Below, one piece after another: positions 21,807 to 30,605 of a stretch of DNA of 64,000 nucleotides (the first letter of the stretch is position 1; each line of letters opens with the position of its first letter). Both the position numbers and the translations under genes were made by a program. This DNA comes from a virus: positions 124,001 through 188,000 of IMG/VR virus record IMGVR_UViG_3300029286_000009. One strand, written 5' to 3'. The notes under the pieces are model-generated. The model was not told where the DNA came from. It searched no databases and was given only the letters and a program-made list of their open reading frames with translations.

Positions 21807-22011
21807 TGTTTGTTGCTCCATTTGTTGCTCCGTTTATTTCCACATTTTGTGAGTAATCCTCAAGAGCATCACAAAGTTTAGAGAGGCTGTAATGTATGTC
21901 ATCTTCATGACTTACCAGTCTCTCCCACTCCTTTCGCATAACTCTTGCCATATCGAGACACGCCCCTAACAAGGTTTTTGCTGCTATCGGGTCTACTGTC
22001 CTTGCTATCAT
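21790..22011 (-). CDS. Hypothetical helical protein, 73 aa
   Basis: The start overlaps the end of the omega-like gene. It is a helical protein with an NGATNGATN repeat at its C-terminus, where the DNA also carries the ribosome site of the HicB-like gene. No family is recognised. Confidence 0.6.
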   Translation of the reverse strand: MIARTVDPIAAKTLLGACLDMARVMRKEWERLVSHEDDIHYSLSKLCDALEDYSQNVEINGATNGATNNETYR

Positions 22012-22196
22012 TATTCTTCCTTTCTTACTTTGCCTGCCGCAATCTCCCGTAAAGCAGTTACTATCTCTTTGTTGTCACTCTCAACTAGGGGCTCTGCTCC
22101 TCCCTTTAACTCCTTCACTCTTTTGCTAGTCAAGTGCACCAATTCAAAGCGATTCCCTATTTCATTCAAGCAGTCATCAATGGTTACTCGTGCCAC
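22011..22196 (-). CDS. RNA polymerase omega-subunit-like protein
   Basis: GTG 22196 follows GGAGGAGGTATATA. The 61-residue product reads [34 protein letters not shown] and [16 protein letters not shown], which matches RpoZ almost block by block (MARVTV, NRFDLVxxAxxRAxQL, ALREIxxG). Omega binds the C-terminal tail of the beta-prime subunit and aids polymerase assembly and ppGpp response. No other RNA polymerase subunit gene is visible in the window. A phage copy could replace host omega in the polymerase; this is inference. Confidence 0.75.
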   Translation of the reverse strand: MARVTIDDCLNEIGNRFELVHLTSKRVKELKGGAEPLVESDNKEIVTALREIAAGKVRKEE

Positions 22197-22336
22197 TATA
22201 TACCTCCTCCATCTTGATATTCGAGTTCTTTGTCCAATTTTGTCCTGAGATGCCGCCAGTAAATGTAAGTAGGAGGGATAGCAGTTGCGATAGCTAATAT
22301 TATTGCTACCCCTACCCTGAAAAGTGTGTCTTCCAT
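22196..22336 (-). CDS. 46-residue membrane protein
   Basis: The frame begins [10 protein letters not shown] with one membrane helix ([16 protein letters not shown]) and a charged tail. Its AGGAGGTATATAG end overlaps the GTG of the omega-like gene, so the two are translationally coupled. Confidence 0.65.
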   Translation of the reverse strand: MEDTLFRVGVAIILAIATAIPPTYIYWRHLRTKLDKELEYQDGGGI

Positions 22337-22347
22337 TATTCACCAAC

Positions 22348-22800
22348 TTAAACTGGGTTCAGAAGTGTGACTACACCCACAACGTTGATTAGTACCCACG
22401 CAACGTATAGAAAGAGAACATTCAACCAGCGTGATTCTACGTCCTCAAAGGAGTAATCAGACTCATCTTTTCTGTCACCTGTTTTACGTTGCCCAAAATA
22501 TTTGTGGTGGACTCTGTAAAGCAGGGTGTTCCCAACGATTAGAAGTGCAGTAGCTCCACAAATTTTCCATAAAGCAAATCCACAATAATTCCAAAACAGA
22601 ATCCACCATAACAGTTTGCCATAGGAAGTCTTGGAAAATTCTTCGGGTGTCAGGGACATTTCTTTCGCTGCCGCGGCTATCCCTTTAGCAACTTCTTCGA
22701 CTGTGGTTGTGTTGGTGGCGGACACTGGAGTTACTGTGTTTGCTGATGCACACGCTACAGAACAGACTACCAAACTTAGAATTAGAAACAAACTTTTCAC
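22348..22800 (-). CDS. Exported membrane protein, 150 aa
   Basis: GTG 22800 behind AAAGGAATCCCA opens a signal peptide cut after ACASA. A polar linker rich in threonine is followed by three hydrophobic segments (about residues 62-80, 84-98 and 127-148). ATG 22815 is an alternative start. It is probably an envelope protein; no family is recognised. Confidence 0.65.
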   Translation of the reverse strand: MKSLFLILSLVVCSVACASANTVTPVSATNTTTVEEVAKGIAAAAKEMSLTPEEFSKTSYGKLLWWILFWNYCGFALWKICGATALLIVGNTLLYRVHHKYFGQRKTGDRKDESDYSFEDVESRWLNVLFLYVAWVLINVVGVVTLLNPV

Positions 22801-22811
22801 TGGGATTCCTT

Positions 22812-23279
22812 TCATACAACTATTTTTTCTATAACTTTGAAAGTTTCTTCAGTAACTAAAATCAGAGTTTCTCCCTCTTTACCGGATTGCTCCTTGTCGT
22901 AATTAACTTGTGTACGCATGCCTTCAACTATATTTTGTGCTGCAATCAAACTTCTGGTGGAGATACTCTCTGGCTTGCGAGAATAGTCTAGGAATATCTT
23001 CTGTACCCGGTAAGGATACAGTTTTCCCTCAATCCTACTTTGGATATACTCCTCTGAATATTTCTGAGCAACTTTCTTTTTGGTTCTTTCTCCTTTATTT
23101 TTGAAGCTACTTGCATATATAAATCGGTAACACCAGTCAGGTGGTCCCATGTCTGTAGCATCTGTAATGTAAACACAGGGATATTCAGCGGGAGATGAAC
23201 GAGGGCAGTATTCTGCTTTCAATGTATCAAGGAACTCTTCCCACTCTTCCCTATCGTTGATAACTCCGGATACCCACAT
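22812..23279 (-). CDS. Hypothetical protein, 155 aa
   Basis: ATG 23279 lies nine bases after AGGAGG. The product begins MWVSGVINDR and has aromatic and basic stretches; the last 60 residues are helical with a strand end (ETLILVTEETFKVIEKIVV). No family is recognised. Confidence 0.65.
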   Translation of the reverse strand: MWVSGVINDREEWEEFLDTLKAEYCPRSSPAEYPCVYITDATDMGPPDWCYRFIYASSFKNKGERTKKKVAQKYSEEYIQSRIEGKLYPYRVQKIFLDYSRKPESISTRSLIAAQNIVEGMRTQVNYDKEQSGKEGETLILVTEETFKVIEKIVV

Positions 23280-23324
23280 AGTTTCATTCCTCCTACTTGT
23301 ATTATTCAAATATTGGAACTCTTG

Positions 23325-23708
23325 TTACTCTCTCTCTATCGCGTCATGTGTGGTCTCAACTTTTCCACACCTGGAGCATACACGACTCCACGCTAAATAG
23401 TTCCCATCACGAGATATAGCTGTTGGTTTATCCCATTTGTGTTCGCAGTCTCTCTGAATGGCTTCAAGGTTAAGAGCACGCCCGGCAAACTGCGTATCTT
23501 CGGGATCCCAGTCATACCATGTGATATTCCTACTTTCTTTCTGAAGAAAGTCTGGCACGTCTCTAAACACACAGATACCGACGAGACAATCTAGTTCGCA
23601 CAAAAGAGTTTCGACTCCTTCTCTGGTATAGTCTTGAAAGTTCGATAAGTCATACACATCCCAACTCCTGACACCATAATCGTCTTCTTCTGATGTAACT
23701 ATAATCAT
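23325..23708 (-). CDS. Hypothetical protein with C-terminal zinc site, 127 aa
   Basis: ATG 23708 follows AAAGGAAATAAA. The first 90 residues are acidic and mixed. CEHKW and then CSRCGKVETTHD near the C-terminus resemble the short zinc knuckle of many phage proteins. Confidence 0.65.
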   Translation of the reverse strand: MIIVTSEEDDYGVRSWDVYDLSNFQDYTREGVETLLCELDCLVGICVFRDVPDFLQKESRNITWYDWDPEDTQFAGRALNLEAIQRDCEHKWDKPTAISRDGNYLAWSRVCSRCGKVETTHDAIERE

Positions 23709-23721
23709 TTTATTTCCTTTC

Positions 23722-24513
23722 TTAGCATCCCAAATCAACATCTATAGTTGTGTATGTTGGGCTACCATAAGTTGCTTGCCCTACCCACACTGCTATTTTA
23801 TCGTTGATGTTCACTCTTACTTCTTCATGTGTATGACCACACAGAATAGAGAGTCTTGCATTTGTTTTGCAAGCCACTTCACTCAATGCCTTACCCATTC
23901 CTACATTGGAAAAGTGGGGAATGTACATATCGTCTGTTGCTAGCCCATTATACATACATGCTCTTACATAGGGTGGGGCATGAGTTACTACAATGATATG
24001 CCTTGCTCCAATCTTTAGTATTTGGTTGGTTAGTCTATTGGATGCTTTATCCGCTATCTTTTGCATCAAACCGAATGTTGCCCCGACTGTCAACCCGTGA
24101 AAATCATATATTGCACGATAGTCATTGAGTAGAAGCCCAGACCGTTGACTTCCGCCAGCACGACCATCCGCCCAGCCATCGTGACCAATTAGATAAGTGT
24201 GATCAGTTAGTTTAATTGCTGTGCAATTAGTAAGCCAAAATAAATTCTTGTGATCTTCTACAGACCTACGAACCATAGCATATACATGCTCGAATGTTGC
24301 CGCGTATATGTCATGGTTTCCTAAAACGAAGTACACAGGCATCGGGAGATTACCTAGCACTTTCAAGTGATATTTGATATGTTTCGCATCGCTAATATCG
24401 CCACTTATCACTACACCATCCGTTTCTGAAGTGGACAACCTACGCAAGAAATCGCCAAGTGCGTGATCATTCAACCATTCCAAATGGGGGTCAGTTACCC
24501 ATGCGAGTTGCAT
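23722..24513 (-). CDS. Calcineurin-like metallophosphoesterase
   Basis: All five family motifs are seen: D8-x-H10 (TDPHL), GDISD (residues 38-42), GNHD (65-68), a THAPP histidine and GHTH near the C-terminus. It is 263 residues long. A TGGAGGTGATATAG site precedes the ATG. Such enzymes cleave phosphodiesters or phosphate monoesters; phage members act on nucleic-acid ends or small nucleotides. It lies just downstream of the TerY-P/nicotinamidase cluster. Confidence 0.85.
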   Translation of the reverse strand: MQLAWVTDPHLEWLNDHALGDFLRRLSTSETDGVVISGDISDAKHIKYHLKVLGNLPMPVYFVLGNHDIYAATFEHVYAMVRRSVEDHKNLFWLTNCTAIKLTDHTYLIGHDGWADGRAGGSQRSGLLLNDYRAIYDFHGLTVGATFGLMQKIADKASNRLTNQILKIGARHIIVVTHAPPYVRACMYNGLATDDMYIPHFSNVGMGKALSEVACKTNARLSILCGHTHEEVRVNINDKIAVWVGQATYGSPTYTTIDVDLGC

Positions 24514-24831
24514 CTATATCACCTCCAACTCTTCTTTCTCAGAAATCTCTGCCCGCCTTTCTTGCCATGTTAAATTTTTGACATGCTTTTGGCGACGAGG
24601 ATTTCCGCAACAAAAAGGATTGCTACATGTAGGCATATTTTCCGAAGCGACACACACCCAGTGCCAAAAGTCACTATAATCATCGAATCCATACATACCG
24701 CCCCATCTTCCCCAACGCCTACCTATCTGCTCCCACTTCTGCCGTACACGCTCTCTGTGGCTCCTTCTGTAGGCAATACCTCGTGCTGGCCTACCTCTTG
24801 ACAATAGTTTTGCTATCTTTCGGGAAGACAA
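24514..24831 (-). CDS. Phage protein with CSNPFCCGNPRR motif, 105 aa
   Basis: It probably starts at TTG 24831 behind AAGGATAG. A basic N-terminus and WGRWGGMYG precede CSNPFCCGNPRR and LTWQERR, a pattern seen in many small phage proteins of unknown function. Its stop abuts the metallophosphoesterase start. Confidence 0.65.
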   Translation of the reverse strand: MSSRKIAKLLSRGRPARGIAYRRSHRERVRQKWEQIGRRWGRWGGMYGFDDYSDFWHWVCVASENMPTCSNPFCCGNPRRQKHVKNLTWQERRAEISEKEELEVI

Positions 24832-24886
24832 TTGCTTCTATCCTTTTCTGCGGAAGTATGTTCTCGCATAACAACCTCTCATGGGC

Positions 24887-24919
24887 GGGATAGTAAACTA
24901 AAAAGCAGCTTACTACCCC
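24887..24919 (-). terminator. Hairpin after the nicotinamidase gene
   Basis: GGGGTAGTAA pairs with TTACTATCCC (nine of ten pairs) around a 13-base loop that contains TTTTT. It lies eleven bases past the stop of 25940-24930 and could end the cluster transcript. Confidence 0.5.
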
Positions 24920-24929
24920 ACTGAATTGA

Positions 24930-25940
24930 TTATTTACGAAACCGAGCGATGAGTTCCTTTGATGTTACCAGATTCATGCCTCCCTGTCTGAACCGGTCAA
25001 ATGCTTCTTCCATTGGTCCCGTGAAGTCAGCAACACCCGGAATCACAACAGCACTAGTACAATCTGTCACAATAGAGACCTTTTTAGCCAGGAACGGGTC
25101 TTTGGCAGCTATAATATCCAATAGGTCTTGTACAGTCCATGCTAAGCAATGAGATCCTGCCTGCCCTAAAATCCAGACTTCATCGTGGCTGAGTAGATTC
25201 TCTATGAACTTCACATTGAGCTCTCCAACAACAACCCCATCATGGGACTGGGTAACCTCAGGGCGTAACACCGAGTAGTTTTCGGTTAGCACCTTGCCAC
25301 CCTTTATTTGAAAACCGGTCTGTGATCCGCGAGCGACAGCGTGGAAGAATACTGCTTCGTAGAGCGAGGGGTTCATTGCGTGACCGGTTTCCCCGAGCAT
25401 TGTATGGTAGGGCCAGATCATCAGGGCGTACTTGCCAGTCGCACTAAGGCACTCTGTGTAGTACTGGCAATACTTCTGTAACCACATCAGCGGGGCGTTA
25501 ACCTCCTTACAGAGTGCTGGATTGAGTTTCCACAGACCAGTTTTCACATCTTTCTCGGAGAGAATGGTTCCAGGGGACGGGTGTTCACCATGGTCGTTTA
25601 CCCACGCTATCGAGAAGAATATCTGGTAGAGCATATGCGTATCCAAAGTAGGGCAAATTCGAGTGATCACGTCCATTAGCTCGTAAATCAGAACGCAGGT
25701 ACGGTTAGTATCGTCAATAGCTCCATGACCACTCCTACCCGTCACTGGCAGATTACCGTCGCTGTTTACGAAATCAATTTGTCCATCAATAATAAGCAAG
25801 CAGATTTTCAATGTGTCACTGGCTGCCGGTTTGAAGTTGTGGGTTCTCGCCCAGTCTATAGCGTCTTTCTGAAGACTGATCATATCGACTTTGCGCCGTG
25901 TATCGGTAAGTGTCGAATTATAAACTGCTGGAATTGGCAT
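24930..25940 (-). CDS. Nicotinamidase/isochorismatase-like hydrolase
   Basis: The cysteine-hydrolase pattern is clear: ICLLIIDGQIDFV (catalytic D52 of the PncA type), an acidic loop, WPYHTMLGETGH, and LGQAGSHCLAWT, whose Cys is the nucleophile. At 336 residues it is longer than bacterial PncA (about 210), with extra sequence at both ends. Nicotinamidase converts nicotinamide to nicotinate for NAD salvage. It follows the kinase gene by 11 bases, so the NAD-related enzyme and TerY-P triad share an operon. A role in NAD restoration against NAD-depleting host defence is possible. Confidence 0.75.
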   Translation of the reverse strand: MPIPAVYNSTLTDTRRKVDMISLQKDAIDWARTHNFKPAASDTLKICLLIIDGQIDFVNSDGNLPVTGRSGHGAIDDTNRTCVLIYELMDVITRICPTLDTHMLYQIFFSIAWVNDHGEHPSPGTILSEKDVKTGLWKLNPALCKEVNAPLMWLQKYCQYYTECLSATGKYALMIWPYHTMLGETGHAMNPSLYEAVFFHAVARGSQTGFQIKGGKVLTENYSVLRPEVTQSHDGVVVGELNVKFIENLLSHDEVWILGQAGSHCLAWTVQDLLDIIAAKDPFLAKKVSIVTDCTSAVVIPGVADFTGPMEEAFDRFRQGGMNLVTSKELIARFRK

Positions 25941-25951
25941 GATTTCTCTCC

Positions 25952-27814
25952 TCAGGAAATTTTGACTAGACTGATATAGTGTGCCGACACAGCATATATG
26001 CCGCCGCTTCCTGCTTGTATCCTGTGTCCGCTGTTGATAAATGGTTCTGTGTCTGGGAAGGTCTTGTCCACGAAGATGGTATGAGATTTATCATATGTTA
26101 TGCGTGCTAGACCTCCGTCGGTTGCTGCAAATAGGTAGTTCCCAGCTGGTGTCTTTCCTCTGATTGTTCCTGCCCAACTACCATCTTGCCATGTGGTAGT
26201 GGTGTGTGCGAGGGGACTACCAAGAGAGTCTATGACCGTCCATGCAGTACGGGTGATGCCTTGATCTTGGTAGGCAACACCGAACCAGGCAATATTGCCA
26301 CTAAACAAGCATGTCGAGTCTACAAGCTGCCCTCGTATTGTAAGAGGAAGTTTGACGAAGTTATTAATGCCAGGCAGTTTTGCATTAAAGACGAATGCAA
26401 AATCAACTTCTCCTGCTCGGTAGAAACCAAACCCGAACTTTTCTCCTACCCAAAACAAGGATTGCCCGCTAAGTATATCTCCAATATATGTTGGAGCATA
26501 CACGTCTTCTCTCATTAACCTCCCATTCTCCACCCAGTATAGGTGGTGAGAGTTGACATCAAAAATAGGTAGATTTCCAAATTGATCGATGTTCCGTATT
26601 TCTTTTCCATTGAGCAATCGAGAACCCTTACCAACAAAAGTACTGGAAGGTGTGATTCTAAAACGCAGAAATGGGTCTAAATCGCCTTCTATAAAAGTTT
26701 GCCCTGTTTCCCGTTTGAATTTTCCACCTTCATGATACAACCAGAGCAAGTTACCCATGTAAGCGGTGTGAAGAATAGTTCCTTTCGTTTCGAAAATACG
26801 CTCGCACGTGACTTGTCCTCTTACCTGTATGGTTACGTGCTTCTGGGGTAGTTGGGTCTGACATATGGGGCATGTATGGCGACAGTGGGTTGCCCCGCAT
26901 AATTTGCACGTTTGCCATACTACTCTCTCGATAAGCTTTAAAGGAAATTTTCCGCGTAAGTCTTTCGTAAAGACTTGCTGAAAATGATGTAGTAAGTCAT
27001 CGGTTAAAGCTTCAAAATGTATTGCTGCTTTAGGGTATCTTACGTCAGGATGAAACACTGAGATTCTCTTGAGGGGGCGTTCTTCGTCTTGTAATAGATT
27101 CTTTCCAGTGGCTTTATAGACGCCTTCGTACGGAGCTACATACAACCAAGATTGGAATAAGAGAACATTGAAAGCGTACCAGTCAGAATCTAGTGTATGC
27201 GGATTTACCATTACAAGACGTTCTAGGGCAGGATCGCATAATAGTGGGTCTACAAATTTGGCTGTAAAAGTTTTGCAAAGGTAGGGACCAAACTGTGTGG
27301 AGTCTGCATCAATAACAAAAACATCCATATACTTAATTAGAATGTTAAGGTCATTTAGAGCGTCTCCTAACACCACACCTAAGTTGTGTGCTTCTGTGAT
27401 CCCATAGTGGAGATTCTGTGCGATGTGAGTAATCTGGTCATTCGATATCCCGCCACCCTCCCTGAACTTCCTTTCGCTATATTTCAGGATTACTTCAGCA
27501 TCTGCAACTAACGGCATCGAATACCCGATGATATTTCCGCCCTTCTCCCTAATCAAATCATTACCTTTTACTACACAGGACGGAAATGTTTGTTGTAGGA
27601 AAGCGGGGAGTTTTTGTTGGTGTTCTTTGATCCTCTCGTCAGCCATCTTCTGGGCATGCGGTTGTCCACGGTAATCAGAGTGGTTAGGGGGTTTAAATAT
27701 TTTGGCGATCAGACCGGGAGTTAACCTGTAGATGTCTGCTTCGCCCCCCTTGCCCCCAGACAATGCGTCTTTGGGAGTAAGAATCGTTTTCTTCCCACAA
27801 ATGTAAATATCCAT
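25952..27814 (-). CDS. TerY-P-type protein kinase with zinc ribbon
   Basis: The N-terminal kinase fold shows GGKGGEADIYRL (Gly loop, residues 20-31), LIAKIF (Lys38), GVVLGDALNDLNILI (catalytic loop, about 146-160) and VFVIDADS (metal site, about 169). Near residues 305-325 CKLCGATHCRHTCPICQ forms a zinc ribbon. The C-terminal 280 residues are repetitive W- and G-rich strands, probably a beta-propeller sensor. It is 620 residues long. With the phosphatase and vWA genes it forms the TerY-P arrangement described in bacterial tellurite/stress loci. Confidence 0.8.
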   Translation of the reverse strand: MDIYICGKKTILTPKDALSGGKGGEADIYRLTPGLIAKIFKPPNHSDYRGQPHAQKMADERIKEHQQKLPAFLQQTFPSCVVKGNDLIREKGGNIIGYSMPLVADAEVILKYSERKFREGGGISNDQITHIAQNLHYGITEAHNLGVVLGDALNDLNILIKYMDVFVIDADSTQFGPYLCKTFTAKFVDPLLCDPALERLVMVNPHTLDSDWYAFNVLLFQSWLYVAPYEGVYKATGKNLLQDEERPLKRISVFHPDVRYPKAAIHFEALTDDLLHHFQQVFTKDLRGKFPLKLIERVVWQTCKLCGATHCRHTCPICQTQLPQKHVTIQVRGQVTCERIFETKGTILHTAYMGNLLWLYHEGGKFKRETGQTFIEGDLDPFLRFRITPSSTFVGKGSRLLNGKEIRNIDQFGNLPIFDVNSHHLYWVENGRLMREDVYAPTYIGDILSGQSLFWVGEKFGFGFYRAGEVDFAFVFNAKLPGINNFVKLPLTIRGQLVDSTCLFSGNIAWFGVAYQDQGITRTAWTVIDSLGSPLAHTTTTWQDGSWAGTIRGKTPAGNYLFAATDGGLARITYDKSHTIFVDKTFPDTEPFINSGHRIQAGSGGIYAVSAHYISLVKIS

Positions 27815-27823
27815 AACACTACC

Positions 27824-28660
27824 TCATACAAGGGGGCCCGAGAATCGCTTACACACCACTACTGTAGTGTCGTCTGATAGCATCCCAAGTGCACGCAAGG
27901 ATGGACGAGTGATAGGGTTGGCCTTGGCTAGGAAACGTTGTAATTGGGCTGGATGATCATACCACGTTGCATCCTCCCAGATGTTCTGTATATTAGGAAT
28001 TATGACATCATTTCTACCAGGCAAAGTATGTCCTTCTTTCGCAAGGAAATCATCTATACCGTCTGTGGCTATTGCGATCGAAGTAACATCTCGGGGAAGC
28101 TTAACGATAGAGAATTGTCTGCAGGTCCCAGCATCCGGGTGATTCGCATCCAATTGATGGGCTAAATACGGCGGGGCATTTCCAGGAAATGGTCCTAACG
28201 CGGTGTGTTCTCCTTCAATCCAAATATGCCCGTCGCCAAAGTGAAATGCAAAACTCAGGTTGGGTGATAGATAGAACCCAATCACTGTAAAAAGATAACT
28301 TTCATAGATTAGATTCTTCACTACGTTCTCGTCGTCAGTAATGTCCACAGTACCCGCACGAATTAGCTCCAATAGTCTCTGGCGGCAACACTCCATTACC
28401 CAGGTAGGAATATCCTCCTCTGTAACCCACCAGGAGACGCGGCGTGCGTGTATTACAAGTGCAGGCACCAGATGCACTAATACTTGCGTGCATATTCGAG
28501 AACCAACTTCACTGAAACGCCCCGATCCGCAACCATCCGATACTACTGCGACTATATAGCCAGGGGTAGAAATGTGATCATACGCGTCTTGGTTGTTATA
28601 ACCCGCCGAATCATGGAAGGTACCTATTACACTCGCACCTGCAATCTTGTAGTTGTGCAT
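27824..28660 (-). CDS. PP2C-like Ser/Thr phosphatase
   Basis: ATG 28660 follows GCGGAGAATATA. PP2C motifs appear in order: NNQDAY, VVSDGCGSG, AFHFGDGHIWI, IATDGIDDF and SDDTTVVV; the aspartates bind the two metal ions. About 278 residues fits the TerY-P phosphatase group. It should reverse the action of the adjacent kinase on shared targets, perhaps the vWA protein. Confidence 0.85.
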   Translation of the reverse strand: MHNYKIAGASVIGTFHDSAGYNNQDAYDHISTPGYIVAVVSDGCGSGRFSEVGSRICTQVLVHLVPALVIHARRVSWWVTEEDIPTWVMECCRQRLLELIRAGTVDITDDENVVKNLIYESYLFTVIGFYLSPNLSFAFHFGDGHIWIEGEHTALGPFPGNAPPYLAHQLDANHPDAGTCRQFSIVKLPRDVTSIAIATDGIDDFLAKEGHTLPGRNDVIIPNIQNIWEDATWYDHPAQLQRFLAKANPITRPSLRALGMLSDDTTVVVCKRFSGPLV

Positions 28661-28771
28661 TATATTCTCCGCATCGGGTAGCAAAGAATGCCGCTTACTG
28701 TTGATTCAGTTATCAGAGATGGCATGTTGTATCCTTTCGAGAGGGGGCGGTTACCCACCCCCACTGTTGTA

Positions 28772-29593
28772 TCAAGTAGTAAAGCCACCTAGCACGGTTT
28801 GGCTGCCAAAACCTGCTTGGGAAACCGGTCCCAGGTTGGCTGCTTGAGAGACCGCGATGGCACTTTGAGAAAAGACAGCAAACGCTTTTCGGATGTCAGA
28901 CGCTGAATTTCCTGGGGTGAGGATCCACTGTGCAGGAATCCCCATACCGGTAAATACGCGGGTAAAGTTGGTATGACGGTCTTCTATACCCATCCCAACT
29001 ATAATATTACGCTCCATACGCAAGAGGTCCTCTGCAATAGTCTTAACATCTTGGGCGGACACCCCGCGTGAGGCGTTGTCTGCCCCATCAGTTGCGAACA
29101 GTGTAACTGTTCGGCAGGACTGTGCTTCTTCAGCAAGTTCTTGTGCTTTAAGGAAAACTGTTCCAAGTACCACCTTAGCTTGTGCATAAAGAGGAGTACT
29201 CCCGTAGCTTGGATCGTAAACACCAAGACCGAAAGGTGGCACGTTGTCCAGCTCGCAATAGGGGGTGTAAACTTGTCCAGATAGTGCACGAGCGTGGAAA
29301 AGAATGGCGTCCTTTTGTTTAGATTCTTTTAATGCTCGGATACACCCGTTCACACCCTTTACCATGGCATCAGGACCATCTTTGATGCAACTGATGGATC
29401 CGGAGTCATCAATTAGTAGAGTAACCAATATCACTGTGGAGGGTAGTTGCATCTGCCCCACATTGTTCCCCATGCCACCCTGGATTTGGGCACCAATATC
29501 CTGCAAGTTTAGAAGGTTGGCAGAAGTAGGGGACAACACCCCGTCGTCTTGTGCAGACTGGAGTAAGTTCTGAAGACTTGCGTTCTGGCTCAT
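28772..29593 (-). CDS. von Willebrand A domain protein (TerY-like)
   Basis: The vWA fold carries a complete MIDAS: LIDDSGS (D62, S64, S66), a threonine in GSTPLY and ATDGAD. A helical N-terminal 50 residues precede it. GAAAGGAAAATAGG precedes the ATG. In TerY-P systems this protein is the metal-dependent adaptor paired with kinase and phosphatase. Confidence 0.85.
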   Translation of the reverse strand: MSQNASLQNLLQSAQDDGVLSPTSANLLNLQDIGAQIQGGMGNNVGQMQLPSTVILVTLLIDDSGSISCIKDGPDAMVKGVNGCIRALKESKQKDAILFHARALSGQVYTPYCELDNVPPFGLGVYDPSYGSTPLYAQAKVVLGTVFLKAQELAEEAQSCRTVTLFATDGADNASRGVSAQDVKTIAEDLLRMERNIIVGMGIEDRHTNFTRVFTGMGIPAQWILTPGNSASDIRKAFAVFSQSAIAVSQAANLGPVSQAGFGSQTVLGGFTT

Positions 29594-29681
29594 CCTATTT
29601 TCCTTTCATATTTGTTAGGTTAGATGCATTACTAGGGGGATAGCTCTGATTACTCCTAGGATTTGCTTGTGGGGGGACAAT

Positions 29682-30143
29682 TTAGTTATATTCTTCAGTT
29701 TCTATAAAATCAGGATATATCTCTTCTATGGGGAGCCGGTTAAAACGTAAAAAATCGTCTCGATACAAGTAATATCCCATCCCTTCATGCCACCACTGCC
29801 CATTTGCGCACCAGTGTTCGTCTATACTCAGCCCATGATCGGGCTGCCACACTGGAATAGGAGAAAGATGGCATCCTTTCGGCCCCAAACTACAACAATT
29901 TCTGCATACCAGTTCTTCTACATTTACATGCCACATATCTTGTACGCCTTTCTGTTTTTGATATCTTGCGCGGGTAAACAAAAACCGGAAATTCTCTATG
30001 GGGGTTGTTGGGACGATTTCTACGCGTCCGTATTGACGCTCCACCGCCCCAACAGTTCTATGAATAATACTAGCTTTTGTAAAGGGGAGAACGCCTTCCC
30101 TTGCGTTCCCCCCGGTCCATATACTTTCAATATAGTAAAACAC
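29682..30143 (-). CDS. Hypothetical Cys-rich protein, 153 aa
   Basis: It probably starts at GTG 30143 with only a weak ribosome site. The middle has CRNCCSLGPKGCHL, and later HWCANGQWWHEG, suggesting a zinc site. It sits between the structured region and the vWA gene, so it may belong to the TerY-P operon. Confidence 0.55.
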   Translation of the reverse strand: MFYYIESIWTGGNAREGVLPFTKASIIHRTVGAVERQYGRVEIVPTTPIENFRFLFTRARYQKQKGVQDMWHVNVEELVCRNCCSLGPKGCHLSPIPVWQPDHGLSIDEHWCANGQWWHEGMGYYLYRDDFLRFNRLPIEEIYPDFIETEEYN

Positions 30144-30195
30144 TACATCGTTAGTTGCCTAGCGTATTCCGTTCGCTTATTCATGCTTTAGGCGC

Positions 30196-30605
30196 TTGAA
30201 AATTCCGTGTCGCACTACTGCTATGCTACCACGCCATATTTTTTGGGGGCGTGGGGTGGATCTGCACCACCGTCTACACGTAAGTTGCCATAGCACTGCT
30301 AATGGGAAATTGCTTAACGGCGTTTAGCCTTGGGTCAATCACCTCACGGGATTTAGCCTGATACACCCCTATGCCGTAGTGGGTGCTCTTGTGAACGTGC
30401 TCCTAAGCTTACGACCCAACTGTATGGAACCTTCTTGCTTGCTAGATAGTATATTCGTCTAATTATTTAACGTCCAATCGCCCCAACTAACTATTTGTAC
30501 ACTACCTAGCAAGCAAGAAAGTCCTGGTATTTTTGGCGGTGTGCCATCTACCTACACATGTGTAGCATGTAGGGTGGCTAAAGACAGCACACCACAGACA
30601 TAACA
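30196..30605 (-). ncRNA. Long structured non-coding region
   Basis: About 410 bases hold no credible gene but many inverted repeats. A perfect 14-bp repeat (TTCTTGCTTGCTAG at 30432-30445 with its complement at 30506-30519) encloses a 60-base loop. There is also a hairpin centred on TACACATGTGTA at about 30555, and CCACGCC paired with GGCGTGG at about 30230. Two GGCTAAA blocks recur on the minus strand. It may be a regulatory RNA upstream of the TerY-P cluster or a protein-binding region; the direction is inferred from neighbours. Confidence 0.45.

Noticed and set aside
28740-28766. GGGGG/CCCCC hairpin between the vWA and phosphatase genes
   Set aside because: It is a possible weak terminator, but the pairing is short and ambiguous, so I did not list it as a separate feature.
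30570-30605. 34-codon minus-strand ORF starting in the structured region
   Set aside because: It has no ribosome site and overlaps strong hairpins.
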